Below, in pieces: positions 1 to 10,900 of a stretch of 64,000 nt of DNA. Position numbers and translations under genes: made by a program. The notes beneath the pieces are model-generated. The model saw nothing but the letters and a program-made list of their open reading frames with translations, had not been told where the DNA came from and searched no databases. The first letter of the stretch is position 1, and the number at the start of each line of letters is the position of its first letter. The stretch comes from Neospora caninum Liverpool. Its lineage: Eukaryota > Apicomplexa > Conoidasida > Eucoccidiorida > Sarcocystidae. Location of the stretch: contig NC_018397.1 of the NCBI RefSeq assembly GCF_000208865.1, positions 1,612,001-1,676,000 of the forward strand. The letters run 5' to 3'.

Positions 1-462
1 CGTACTGGACCGCGTCCCGCCTTCCTCTCGTTTTGTCTCGTTTTATCATTTTCTTCTCCTCCTGGCCCTTTTTCGCCCTCGTTCACGGAAGCGCTAGCCT
101 GTTCTGCCATCGTGGCCTTTCTGAGAGATCCGCAGCGCCTTCTCCCTCGCGTTTCTGTCTCCCGCTTCTTCCGCCGTAAGAACACCGCAGGAACACGCGC
201 AGGAAACAAACGAAAGGCGAAAGAGAAATGAGGCGCGTCGCAGGAGATACGGCGTACGGGTTCGTGGCGAAGATGCTTCCTGGGCGGGGGTCTTGTTTTG
301 CGTGAAACAAAGACGATTGGTGCCGGTCTTCGGCAACTTCCCTGTTGGCGGCCGGAAAACAAGGTCATGTCTATCAGCATAATAATTCTGCATATATATA
401 TGCATATTTAGACAGACATACGCTGGTATATATGCATCTGCGTTTACGCCTGTTTAGTACAA

Positions 463-480
463 ATATATATATATATATAT
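463..480. repeat. (TA)9 microsatellite
   Basis: Eighteen bases of perfect TA dinucleotide repeat lie upstream of the SRRM1-like gene. Confidence 0.95.
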
Positions 481-665
481 GGAAGCTACGTAGCAGTCTA
501 TACTTTGTAGCGACGGTGATATACATCGACAGTCTTTCGTCTGTCATCAATTATGAGTATTCTGTACGTGTATAGTAACACATGTGTATCTATCTGCAGC
601 TGTGTATCTGATCACAGCCACCATGTATGTATACACACACACTTCTCTGTTTATTTATGTATATA

Positions 666-676
666 TGCATGCATGC
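666..676. promoter_or_regulatory. Overlapping TGCATGC words
   Basis: The stretch TGCATGCATGC contains two overlapping copies of TGCATGC, a motif known from coccidian promoters as an AP2-type element. It lies 65-75 bases upstream of the predicted ATG of the SRRM1-like gene. Other copies occur within genes in this window, so position is the only argument for function here. Confidence 0.3.
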
Positions 677-740
677 ATTTGCGTATGCGTGAATCTGTTT
701 GGGAGCTGACCGATGCTGTGAACTGGTTTGTTTGCAGAGC

Positions 741-3700
741 ATGTCGGGGGGACCCGGTTTTTATCGGGGCACGAATCGTGACCAGACGCCGTTCTTTAAA
801 GACAAAGATAAAAAGTTGATTGAATCTCGAAAAGTAATCTCGCGGAACCACGTACTAGCCTCACACATCCGCACTTTGTATACCATTCATACAACATCGT
901 CACTGTTTATCTATTTGTTGATCAACCTTTTTTTTACGTGTACATACACTGCATCGAATTTCTCTTGCGGTGGCGGCATCTGTTTCTGATCGCAGCTCTT
1001 TTTGCTTCTTACACTGCAGGCACTTTCTTCTCATGGCTCATCAGGAGATGAATCGAAACGAGCATCCATACGCAAATTCCTGTGTATATGCATCTATTTA
1101 CATGCTTCATTGTACAGTATCTATACATGTTTATGCATATATTTGTAGGTCTGTTCAGTCGTTGTCACTTGTCCGTGCGCGCGTTGTTTCCTGTATGTCT
1201 CCAGAGATCTGACCTGCGTTTCTCCGTTCCTTGTGGATTTTTTCTTTCCTTTTTTTGTCCGTATGGGGCGACACAGTGGCCTTCAATCTTCGAGGAGCAT
1301 GTCGACATGTCGAAAGTCAACACGGATGTGATGAAGGCGTGGGTGTCCAGCAAAATTACCGCTCTCTTAGGTAATCCCTTGAAAAATCGAGACTGCCTCA
1401 GCCGAGGCTCCACCCACAAAGACAGGTTTTCACATCTGTATCGTATACATATTTATTTGTATTTCATGGGTATATATGTTTCCCGTTTGCGGACGAGCAT
1501 GCATACGCACATATCAATACGCATGTGTCAATACGAAAGGATGGAGATGTAGAAGTATGCTGTAGATCTATGTGAAGGCGCATCGTTGAGTTTTCACGCG
1601 GAAGACGCCTTGTGAAACCGTGTTTCTCGTCCTCTCTGTACCTATATATCTGTATCTGAATATGTGGATGTTCGATTCTGTACATTTCCTCATGTGGTTT
1701 TATGTACAGGCTTCGAAGACGACATCGTGAGCTCGTACTGCATGACCCAGCTGTATCCCGAGGAGGCTTTGTCGCAAGATGCCGACGCCCGTAAGGGACT
1801 AAGACAACGCGGACTTGAGAGACGAAGGGCAAAAGGGAAATGACGAGAAGAAAACGAAGAATCTGTCTCTCTTCACCTTTCACTCCTTTCTGGCGTTTCG
1901 CTCCTCTCAAACCTCTTCTTGACTTTCGATCCGTGCTTCAAGCCGTCCTGCGTCTCTCCTCTCTCCTCTTGTTCTCGTCTCTCCTGTGTTTCTGTCTGGT
2001 GCTTAACTGTTACCGTGTTTCTGCTCACAGAGGCATGTTGACGCCCACGTTGTGTCTTTTTCTTTCGCCAGGCCAGAACTATCTCTGCCCGAAGAAGCTT
2101 GTCATTTCCATGACCGGCTTCATCGGCAAGAACGCGCTGCAGTTTGTCAAGGAACTTTGGGAGCTTCTCATTGCGGCGCAGGTACAGTCGAATGCATGCA
2201 TCGAATCACATGTTGAGCTTTGCACACAAAAAGAGATAGGAATGTGTACACACGTCGGAAGGCTGTTTGGACTTCTGTGCAGAGTATATAGATAGGTAGA
2301 TCTAAGTAGACAGATGTCTATGTGGAACACGTGTTTTTTGTGTGTGTCCCTTTGGTTTCTGTGTCTCTTTTTGAGTGTGCGTGTGCTTCTTCTCTTTCCT
2401 TTTCTTCTGCAGAAAGAGAAGAACGGCATTCCGCCTGCTTTTTTGGAGAATAAGAAACTGGAAATGGAGAGGAAACGCGAAGAGGTACGCCCATGTCTTT
2501 CTCGGTTTCCTTTCTCGCTTTTTCTCTCTTGTTCTTTCTCTCTGTGACATCGGTCGTCTCCAGTACGTCGCCACGGTCCTCCCCTGTCTTCTTCCACAGC
2601 CACCTTCTCCGGCCGCCTTTTTTTCTTGTCTGTGCTTCTGTCGCCTTTCCTCTCCGCCGCCTTCCGTCTTTCCGCGGCTTCCTCGAGTTTCGCTCTTCCA
2701 GCTTTTCTTCTTTTTCGCGGGTTCTCCCCTCGTCGTTCCCGTGGCCTTCCTGCTGTCTCCTGCGTAGCGTGTGTGTGTGTGTGTCTGTCTGTCGCTCCTC
2801 CCTTAGCGGCCGCACTGTCTGCGGCACCCGCCGCTTTGCTTCGTCGGCCTCTTCTAACGGTCTTCGAGTCTCTCTGGTGTTCTGCAGGCTGCGAAGATCA
2901 ACGAAGAGCTGATTCGCAGGCACGAACAAATGATGAAGGACGAGTTCAATCGCCAGGTTAAAGACATCGCAACTGGGCATGCTCAGTCTCAACCTCCCAC
3001 GGTTCTCGCAGCAGGTAGGCCAGGCTCTGCTCGAACCAGGTTCCCGAGACGTTCTCGCCAGTCCAAAGCCGGAACTTGTTCGCCAAAACAGATCTCACAT
3101 CACTTATATCGAGAGGTCTATGGATGCATATTTTTAGTTACATATCTGTATATAGATGTATAGATGTAGATATGTGGATGTCGAGATGAATATCGACGCA
3201 TGCTCACAAACATATGTATATAAACCTATACCTGTAAAAGATGTATGTGTATCTATGTGAACGTCGGCGTGGTTGCATAGGTATAGATAGATCTGCACAA
3301 CCTTGGTTGGTGTCGCGTCGCCGAAGCAAAAGTCTGTTTGCACTCTCCCCTTTTGAGTTTTTCGCGTTACTGGATGCGCATTTGTCTTTTCGATTGTGCG
3401 TGCGGTCGCTGTCTTAGTCTCTTTTGTGTCTTAAGAACTGGGTTTTTTGTCTGCGCTTCAGCTGGAGCCAACCCGGATTCTCTCGGATTGTCGAGCTCGG
3501 GCGCGGGCATGCGAGGCTGGGATGCGCCCGGTGGAGTTGAGCCGGTCATCACCGTTCCTCAAGGGTTTGACCGTGCGGAAGAGGACAACGAAGCTCCTGT
3601 GCGAAGGCGCGCGCGTAAGCTCCTGGGGCTTTGGGAGGCGACACCCAAACGTGGAGACTCATGCGTCATAGAGAGGGAAGACACTTTTTGCACTTCAGCG

Positions 3701-4490
3701 TTGCTGTAGGTGTGCTGTGGTCGAGTGACTCACAACGCGGTGCGTGAGGAGTGAGGACGGGGTAGATGTGCAGCTGCGTTTCGTTCACACCTCTGTTTTG
3801 TGGGTTTTCGGGACGGTGACACGCGGGAACAGGATTGCGCGTGGATTCAAAGTCTCGCGCGGAAGGAAAATCCCTGTCGGACTTCGCTGATGGGAGCGGA
3901 GAAGAGCGTTGTTCCTTTTGGATGCAGCTTCCTCGTCGAGAAGTGGCAGCGAGGCTTCGGATTATGGCCGTCGGCGTCGACACAGAGATCGCCGATTCAA
4001 GGAACACCGAAGGAGAGACAGGAGCGCGAGTCGGAGCCGAAGTCGGTCGCCTTCGAGTCCACGTCGAGAACGCAGCAGAAGCCGAGGTGAGACACAGTTA
4101 TTTTCAGGGATACAGCGCGACGGCGGCCACGTTCTCAGTCTAGGGGAGAGGTTTCTGGGCCGCCAGCAGGGTATTCTGCAGGCGACACATGGTTCTGGAG
4201 GGGAAAGTCCCAGCGACGTGAGAGGTGCTGAGCGGAGAGGCTCAGGTAGATTTCAGAGAATGCATTGATCATTGGAGTGGCAGCTAGTCGACTGACGCAA
4301 GATCGCGAGCCTCCGCCGTGGGTTGGTGCACCGAGCACACTCACGTTTTTGTTCCTTGTATCCAGCATTGCGTTCGAGATGTCAACGGGTGAACTGACCT
4401 TTTGGTGGTGATGTGTCCGTCAAAATGTGAGCAGGGCGCGACCGTGATAGGGAGAGGAGAAGACGCTCTCTGTCCAGAGAACGACGATAG
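741..4490 (+). CDS. SRRM1: SRRM1/SRm160-like splicing co-activator with PWI domain
   Basis: Nine exons fit with consistent phase: 741-833, 1277-1370, 1710-1790, 2072-2181, 2413-2484, 2888-3014, 3462-3614, 3928-4086 and 4435-4490, giving 314 residues. The start reads MSGGPGFYRGTNRDQ, parallel to the N terminus of animal SRRM1. The PWI domain follows at about residues 32-125, with HVDMSKVNTDVMKAWVSSKI, then GFEDDIVSSY, MTGFIGKNALQFVKELWELL and GIPPAFLENKKLEMERKREE. The C terminus is rich in RS/RD/RE dipeptides and stops after SLSRERR. In animals SRRM1 binds nucleic acid through PWI and bridges exonic enhancers and snRNPs in the nucleus, and couples splicing to 3'-end processing. This copy is much shorter than animal SRRM1 (over 800 residues) because the RS region is reduced. 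The last exon is the least certain; RS-like codons in other frames occur to about 4,950, so an alternative longer tail is possible. Confidence 0.88.
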
Positions 4491-6012
4491 AACGGAGCTT
4501 GGGAAGGGACGCGACGCGAGACATCCCTCTCCGTTGGGCAGACGAAGATGTTTGATGAGAAGCAAGCATGGTATTCTCCGGACATGCTAGACGGAGTCGG
4601 CGGGAGTCCAGCGGTTCGAGGAACACGTGGAAGCAGTTCCCTCCGTGCGGAGAAAAAGTTCGGAGCACAGGGAACATAGGGAAATTGTCGAAAAGGGAGC
4701 ACTCTGCTCCCTAAGAATGTCATACTTGGTCAATGAAGACTCTATTTCTGGCGTATGTACGCGTATCGTTTGGCAGACGAATTGATGGTTCATACGTCTT
4801 GCTGAGTCAGACACTTGGCCTCTGAAGGCCCACCATCGTGTGGATGTCCTCTCAGCTCAAAGCTGGGATGGGTACGAGAGAATCGAGACGCTCAACAGAG
4901 TAGAAGTCCGGAAGAGAAGATGGAAGGTTACAAACAGTCAGGCGGAATGCAACAAGGCGCTCGCAGTAGTCGTATAGCAGCAGTAATCACAGTCCGGCTC
5001 GTGAACACGGCAGACAACCAGCTGCGTCCTACACCGAAGGGGAACCAACAATCGAAACAGATGGCACACCATGTAGCCGTTGCCGCTGGTGTTTCTTGGT
5101 GTCTGTTCACAATGACAACGCATCATCAGTCCTGGCATCCCATTTTGCCGAAGTGGGCGGGACCAGTATTAATTGCCTCATGCAATGAAAACGATTCGGC
5201 CACGTTTAAGCCTGTAAGACGGACGGTCCCCTCAGCGGGCTATGAACTGAGTAGCAGCAGTAGAATGATTCATAGTGGCTTTATGATTGGTGAGAACACA
5301 ATAGCGTCGTCTGTGTATACGACTCCAGGACCAAATTTCGCCTGCTGTATCAGCGAGGGGTCTCTTAGAAGGAGAGCTTTTTTACGAGCCGGTGCAGGGT
5401 TGCTCAGTTAACTTGAAAACAAAGCGCTTCGAGCTCACATCGACAATCAAAGCCTGGGACACTTCGGTTTTCTCTTCAGGACGCCTCATAACCGGTTGGG
5501 TACAAACGCGTATCTTACACATTAACGCACATCAAATTCCGAACCACAAAAGGATGCAGCAGTTGCGTTGAGTCACCGGTGGTTATCCACGACACACGGC
5601 GAATCAACAGGATTCGTTTGCTCTCGCTGCTGTGGCCACATCGAGTACGGATGCACCTCATCAGGAATGAGGCTCGAGAAAATCAGACGCAGCGTAGGTG
5701 ACGGCGGACGTGGTTCACGGTAAACTGTCATGGATAAGTTAAACTTGGCGATTGATTTCAAGCTTTGCAGTGAAGGGGAAGCTACATGTAATTGTGCCAC
5801 CGTTTCCAAAAAGAAATGGATGTGTCACACTAAGAGTACATGGAAATAAGTGACGGCCAAGGACAGCACAGTGTGATGATCCCGAAAGTCCAGCACTGCG
5901 TGTCTGTACACCCGGTAAGTTGGCTGTGTCTTCTCTCTAGCGTCTCTGAAAACGGACGATTGCGTGTGCTCCGACCGCTTCTTTTCAATAGTTAGCGTCT
6001 GAAGTGATCAAG
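4491..6012. other. 3' flank of the SRRM1-like gene; no supported gene
   Basis: This is probably 3' untranslated and intergenic sequence. A 198-codon frame opens at 4815-5411 but has no ATG of convincing context, and its composition is mixed. Short Arg/Ser-rich stretches near 4585-4640 and 4870-4930 could be fragments of alternative 3' exons of the upstream gene. Confidence 0.5.
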
Positions 6013-6869
6013 ATGAAGTTGATTTGCTTGGTAGCAGTTGGCGTTTTGCCTGCATTGAGAACAGCGGCGCAGCAGGCTCCAGTAAGCCCCTCTCCATCCA
6101 TCATTACGTTCTGTGGCGACAGTATACCCGCAGAATGGCCCCATCCCATACAAATTCCCCGAACGGCGCGGAGCATTGGTTCCTCCTTCACCTCAACCGC
6201 TCCAAGGTACACACATGACGGCCGTCACGAGACTTAGGGCTAACGCTTTGCTTATACATTCGTTTCCAGCTGCGCATTCGTACCAGGCTGCACCCGTAAC
6301 AGTTTTCCCCGGGACAGGTCATGCCTTACCTCCCTATTTCCCATTCCGCGACTACGAGCGCGCGAAACGGGAACTGGCAGAAAAAGGTAGAGACCCTCAA
6401 TGGGATGAGTTGCGGTTTTGTGAGAATGCCAGTTGGCGTTCACTGCACCACAGAAATGAAACCAGAGGAGAGGCCTCGCCCTCCATGCCAACCAGCTGGT
6501 GAGGCATACTCTGAATATGAGTGGACGCCGAGGCGCCATGTTAGTTTAAGGCAGACATGCATGGGCAGCCACTGGCTGGCTTGAACCAGCGGAGCGTCGA
6601 AAGCAACAAAATCATTTATTCTGACACTGGGCCCTATGGGTGAGAACAACGGTTTCTCTCTTCCCGTAGAGGTATCTGCGATTCGCTTACAATTCAGATA
6701 TGTCGCCGGCGGACCACCTGCGCAAACGAAGACACTCAGCCTCATTCCCCCCCCGTCGATGAGCACCGAAAAAAAAGCACCTCCACCTCTTCCAAATGTC
6801 CGTACCCTTGGCGAAGTGATGGGAGGATTCCTAGGAAGAGGAGCTAATGTGATATCTCCTCACCACTGA
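6013..6869 (+). CDS. Small secreted proline-rich protein (tentative)
   Basis: I do not recognise a family. A four-exon model, 6013-6081, 6134-6206, 6270-6386 and 6670-6869, keeps frame at all three junctions and gives 152 residues. The first exon encodes a clean signal peptide, MKLICLVAVGVLPALRTAAQ, preceded by TCAAG at the ATG. The mature part is rich in Pro and Tyr (ALPPYFPFRDYERAKREL) and ends with a Pro-rich stretch and LGEVMGGFLGRGANVISPHH. Secretion is inferred from the signal peptide; a dense-granule, microneme or surface destination cannot be told apart. Two of the introns would be only 52 and 63 bases, short for this kind of genome, so exon 1-2 joining is the weak point. Transcript data could change the middle exons. 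Confidence 0.4.
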
Positions 6870-7948
6870 GCATCTGACGCCTTCAGCTTCGCTTGGTCTA
6901 CAGCTTTGAGCAAATACTGGAACGGTGCACCGCTTGGCGCACATCGATAAATTCTCTTCGAGTGGCTCTAGTTGTGAGTAATGATAAGTTTTCTGTCAGC
7001 ACACACCGCGGAAATGGTGGCTGGGTTACCAACATGACGACGCAACGACGATCATTGCTGGCTACAATGATCCCTTGAAATCCGGTTACTACCCTGTGTA
7101 ACAGCGCTGTAGAACACATCACCTGTGTGCATTATCGTCGGAAACCAGATAATTTACCGTGCCGTAGGAAAACAGGACTCTGGCTAGACACCAGCTGCTG
7201 TTTGCTGCCATGCTAGCGATGATGAATGACCTTGGTAATATACTGACCGCAACACAGCATTGTCGTTTACTGCTTTTCTCTCAAGATCCCATCACAAAAC
7301 ATCCCCCTTCGAATAAGCTAAACACTGAGAAGAGATCTGGCAAGAAGACAGGGTTCTTTGTTCAAATCTCCGTCCACTGGATTTTCATGTGGTCTCTCTC
7401 CTCCGTCCGTGCACCGCTGCGCATGCAACGCGTGGCGCGGAAAACGACAAGGTGTGCGTATTTCCACGAGATGGAATTTCTCCCAGGAAGAGGCACAAGC
7501 ACTAGGTGTGGTAGGGATCGAAAGAGAGCTAATTCTAATGAATGCTCTGCTTTTTCCCGGGATGGTTGCACACTCTGCATACGTTCCTAGCAGGTTGTTG
7601 CTGTTGCACACTTCGAGGGGGTTGGCGCGCTTACCAGTCTTCCAACCCCTAGGTTTCGGGGCTGACAAAGCGAAATCGCTTATCAAGTGACTTTGCCTAA
7701 GGACCCCGACTGTGTGCTTCTCTGTTCTTGTGAACAAGTGTTTTTTCCGTGTCGTTCCAGTAGTCTCTGTGTACCCGTTGCCGATGCGCTGTGCGCTCAG
7801 TCGCAGATAGTTCTACCGCCGGTCCTCCGTGCAGCGGCTGACGGACTTCGGAGCGTGTCGGGGTCTTAAAATTTTCAGCATGATTCTGGCGTCGGTGAGC
7901 GCGTCCAGCAAGGAAAACCGAATGTTGGGCTAGATAGTGTGGGACCCG
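6870..7948. other. Region between the secreted-protein model and the next large gene
   Basis: I see no supported gene. A 110-codon frame at 7358-7690 on the + strand contains a plausible helical stretch (FSQEEAQALGVVGIERELIL), but no homology is recognised and it is not linked in phase to either neighbour. A five-codon ATG frame at 7880 ends in a GTGAGC donor-like site only 39 bases before the next open frame. Confidence 0.4.
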
Positions 7949-10900
7949 ATGAGCCTGTGTGCGTGTCCAACTTCGGGGCGTCCACACCCCTCGACATTGC
8001 TCAGGCAGTTTGTTGATCCTCGAGGGCGTGCTCTGTCCTGTTTCGCCGTTGCCGAAACGCAGGGCCTCGTCGCAGTATGCACGGAGACGTATGACCCGCA
8101 GACTCAGCTTCTGCTAGATAGGGCGTATGGGCGCACTCCGGGAGAAACCGCAGGCAGCGTTTGCTCACCAGGCGACACCTGCGGGGTTTTGTCGTTCTGC
8201 AGCGGCGGTTCCCAGCAAGCAGTGTCAGGGGAAACTCCTCGAGACTCTTTGGGGGTGCCTGGCAGGCAGGGCGCTTTTGGGCGTCCTCCTGAGACCGACA
8301 TTCCGCCGCGCGAGCCGGACACTTTCCGAAGCGCCCAGCGGGTAATTCATCCGGCGCCGCGACTTGAAGCTTCGTCGCCTGGCCAGGTTGAACTCGACTG
8401 CCAGCCTTCTTTGGCGGGTCGCGATCAGAATGGCGCAATCAGAAGCAGAGAAAAACTTCTTGGAGAGATCCAAGAAGTACAGCACCGGCACAAGCGGTGC
8501 TTCGAGAACCCTGATCGATGTGGCCGGTGCATCCTTTTCCTCGACAGCCGATCTCTGCTTCCGTTGAGGGAAGTTGTGATTGGCGACATGCCTGACCACC
8601 GCGAAAACAATTTGATTTGCTGTTGTTGTTGCAACCGCTGCGCTGAAGGCCTCTGCCGAATGTGTTCCTTCCCGCTCCCCGAGCGCACCTCCCGGCTGGC
8701 AGCGCAGTTTCCCTCTCCAGTTCCGCATATTTCTGCGGAGAGAAACGCGCCCGTCTCTGAGATAAGCCAGGAGTCCTCGCAGTTCCGGAAAGTGGAGGGC
8801 ACCAAAACTGAGCAGACGGATTCACCCGAGTCCGATCCTTCGTGTGACAAGCATTCGACTTCTTCTGGCGCCTGTCTGGAGTTTGACCGAGACCGATCGC
8901 CTTCTTCCTTTCCCCTGAGGCAGACAGAACGTTCGATCACACTGCACGATCGCGGCGCTGCAAAGAAACGCGCGGAGGCGCGCCTGACGGGTAAAGGGAG
9001 TGTCCCGGATTCTTTCCGATGTGAAACTCTCGCTTTCGCGTGTCGAGACCGACTCATTTGCGCGGTTTCCTCTTTTGCAGGAGTGAAGGTCGTGCAACTC
9101 GGCACACTCCCTGTTTTCGCCCCCCACGAGTCGGCTGGCTGTGCTTCGACGGCCTCGGGCGAGAGCGGGTGGCGCGCGCCTACCTCGGTCGCGCCTTCCT
9201 CTGATCCAGCAGCCTCCTGTCGCAACGCTCTCCCGGGGAACGGCCACACAGCTTTTCCAAGCCCCGTGTCTTTCGACATCGAGGGGCGGTTCCCTCGACT
9301 TCTCACCCATCTCGAGTTCGTCCCGAGTTTCGCTCCCACTGCCGCCCACCTCGACGGATTTCGCCTGCTTGACGCCGGCCAGCTGGAGACTCGTGAGCAG
9401 CAAGAAGCTCTTCTCAGGCGTCTGTGGACCTTTGACAACTGGGTGGGCCCCTTGTGTGGCAGCGCCGCCGCCGGGGAGCGACCGGCGCCTGGTCCGACTT
9501 CACCGTCTCGCGAGCCCTCGCGTTTTCTCGGACCTTGCACGTTTCTGGACTGTCTGGTGCACTTTCGAGGTCAGGCGCCGGTGCGTCTCGTTGTTGATGT
9601 GACGCACGGAAACCGCGTTCTTCGCTGCGTTAGTCTTCTGCCACGTGAGTTGCTGCTGCTCTGTTGCTCGCCTTCGCGCGAAGAAACAGCCTCGCTGGAG
9701 ACCCCGGCTGGGTCGCCTGAGCAGCGCAGGGAGAACGGCGGAGAGAAAAGAACCTTGACGCTTCCCCTCTGTCGATTGTCACCTTCGCTGGCTCCTATGC
9801 CGCCGTCTGCATGCGTCCCGGCGTCTCCTCTTTCAGCAGAGTCTCCCTGCTCTCCGCGTCCCTCTGCGTTCGCCTCCCCTCCGGCTGACTTCGCCCACTC
9901 TGGCTCTTCGTCGCTGCCTTCTCCACCTGCTGGGGGCTCTCCTGCATCGTCGCCTTCTTTCTCGCCGTCTTTCTCTTCGGCCCTTCCGCCTTTTCCCTGT
10001 CCCTTGCCGCTGAGGAGGATGCCCGCTCCCCACAAAAGGGGACAACCCTCTGGAGATTCGCCGACCTGCGTGGCGGACAGCGACCGTTTGTTCGATTCCA
10101 ATGAGGGCGCGCCCCCGTCCACACCTGCGCATGCGCTTTCTTCCCACGCGTCCGGCTCTCCCCACGCGGGGAAGAAAGCCGACGCCGAGATGGGAGGCAA
10201 ACCCTCCTCTCTCAAAAGCAATGGCGGCTCTCAGGCCTCTGCGGGAGCAGTCAACGCGCTCATCACAGCCCGAGACTTCAAAGAGGGGACCTGGAAGGTG
10301 AAGGAAGGGGTTCGCTTCCCTTTCGCGGTCTTCAAAAAAAAAGAAGATTTCCGACTACGGTTGACTGCTGGGGTCCATGTCACGCAGCCGTCTCCTGCCC
10401 TCGTCACAGGCGCCACAGCTAATGAAAACGGCGTCCCGCTATCTTCTCCTCCCTCGTCTTCGTCCGCTTCTTCGTTGTTTGGTGGCAGGCTTGGGCGCAG
10501 AGGATCGATCAACGGGTGTCTCACGAGAGGAACAGACTACAGCGCAACTGATGCATTTGTTCCGGACAAGTCGTTCAGTCACCTCGAGGCGGACTTTCCC
10601 GTACATGCGTTCCGGCAGCTGCTTCTTTCGCAGAAGCCTGTCGGGAAAGCAAAGACGGGAGAGACCACAGAAAAGCTGGTTCGCCTTCTCCCGCTCCCCA
10701 CATGCCCGGAGAGTGTCCCGACACTGGCGGACGTGGAGCGCGGTGTATGCGCGCCTCCTGGCGCCTCGGGCGAGAACCCAAAAGGGGGTGACCAGGCTTT
10801 GCCGTTCTTCGACAGCGCCGCTGGAGAAGGCCGAAGCGCGGCGAGGGTCGCAGAGAGCTCCTCCGAAGAGGAGACGAGTGAAGAGGACGACGCCGAAGAC

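Larger units (their letters stand above)
1..740. other. 5' flank and probable 5' leader of the SRRM1-like gene
   Basis: I see no convincing coding sequence here; the short ORFs on both strands are low-complexity or AT-rich. It contains a (TA)9 tract at 463-480 and two overlapping TGCATGC words at 666-676, about 70 bases upstream of the predicted start. A TTTGCAG acceptor-like site ends at 737, just before the ATG at 741, so the mRNA probably has an intron in its 5' untranslated region. Confidence 0.6.

Noticed and set aside
2318..2992. 224-codon minus-strand frame
   Set aside because: It is antisense to a pyrimidine-rich intron of the SRRM1-like gene; Arg/Glu/Lys repeats reflect that composition.
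4815..5411. 198-codon + strand frame
   Set aside because: No good start codon or family signal, and it lies in the 3' flank of the SRRM1-like gene; part may be an alternative exon, but this cannot be supported.
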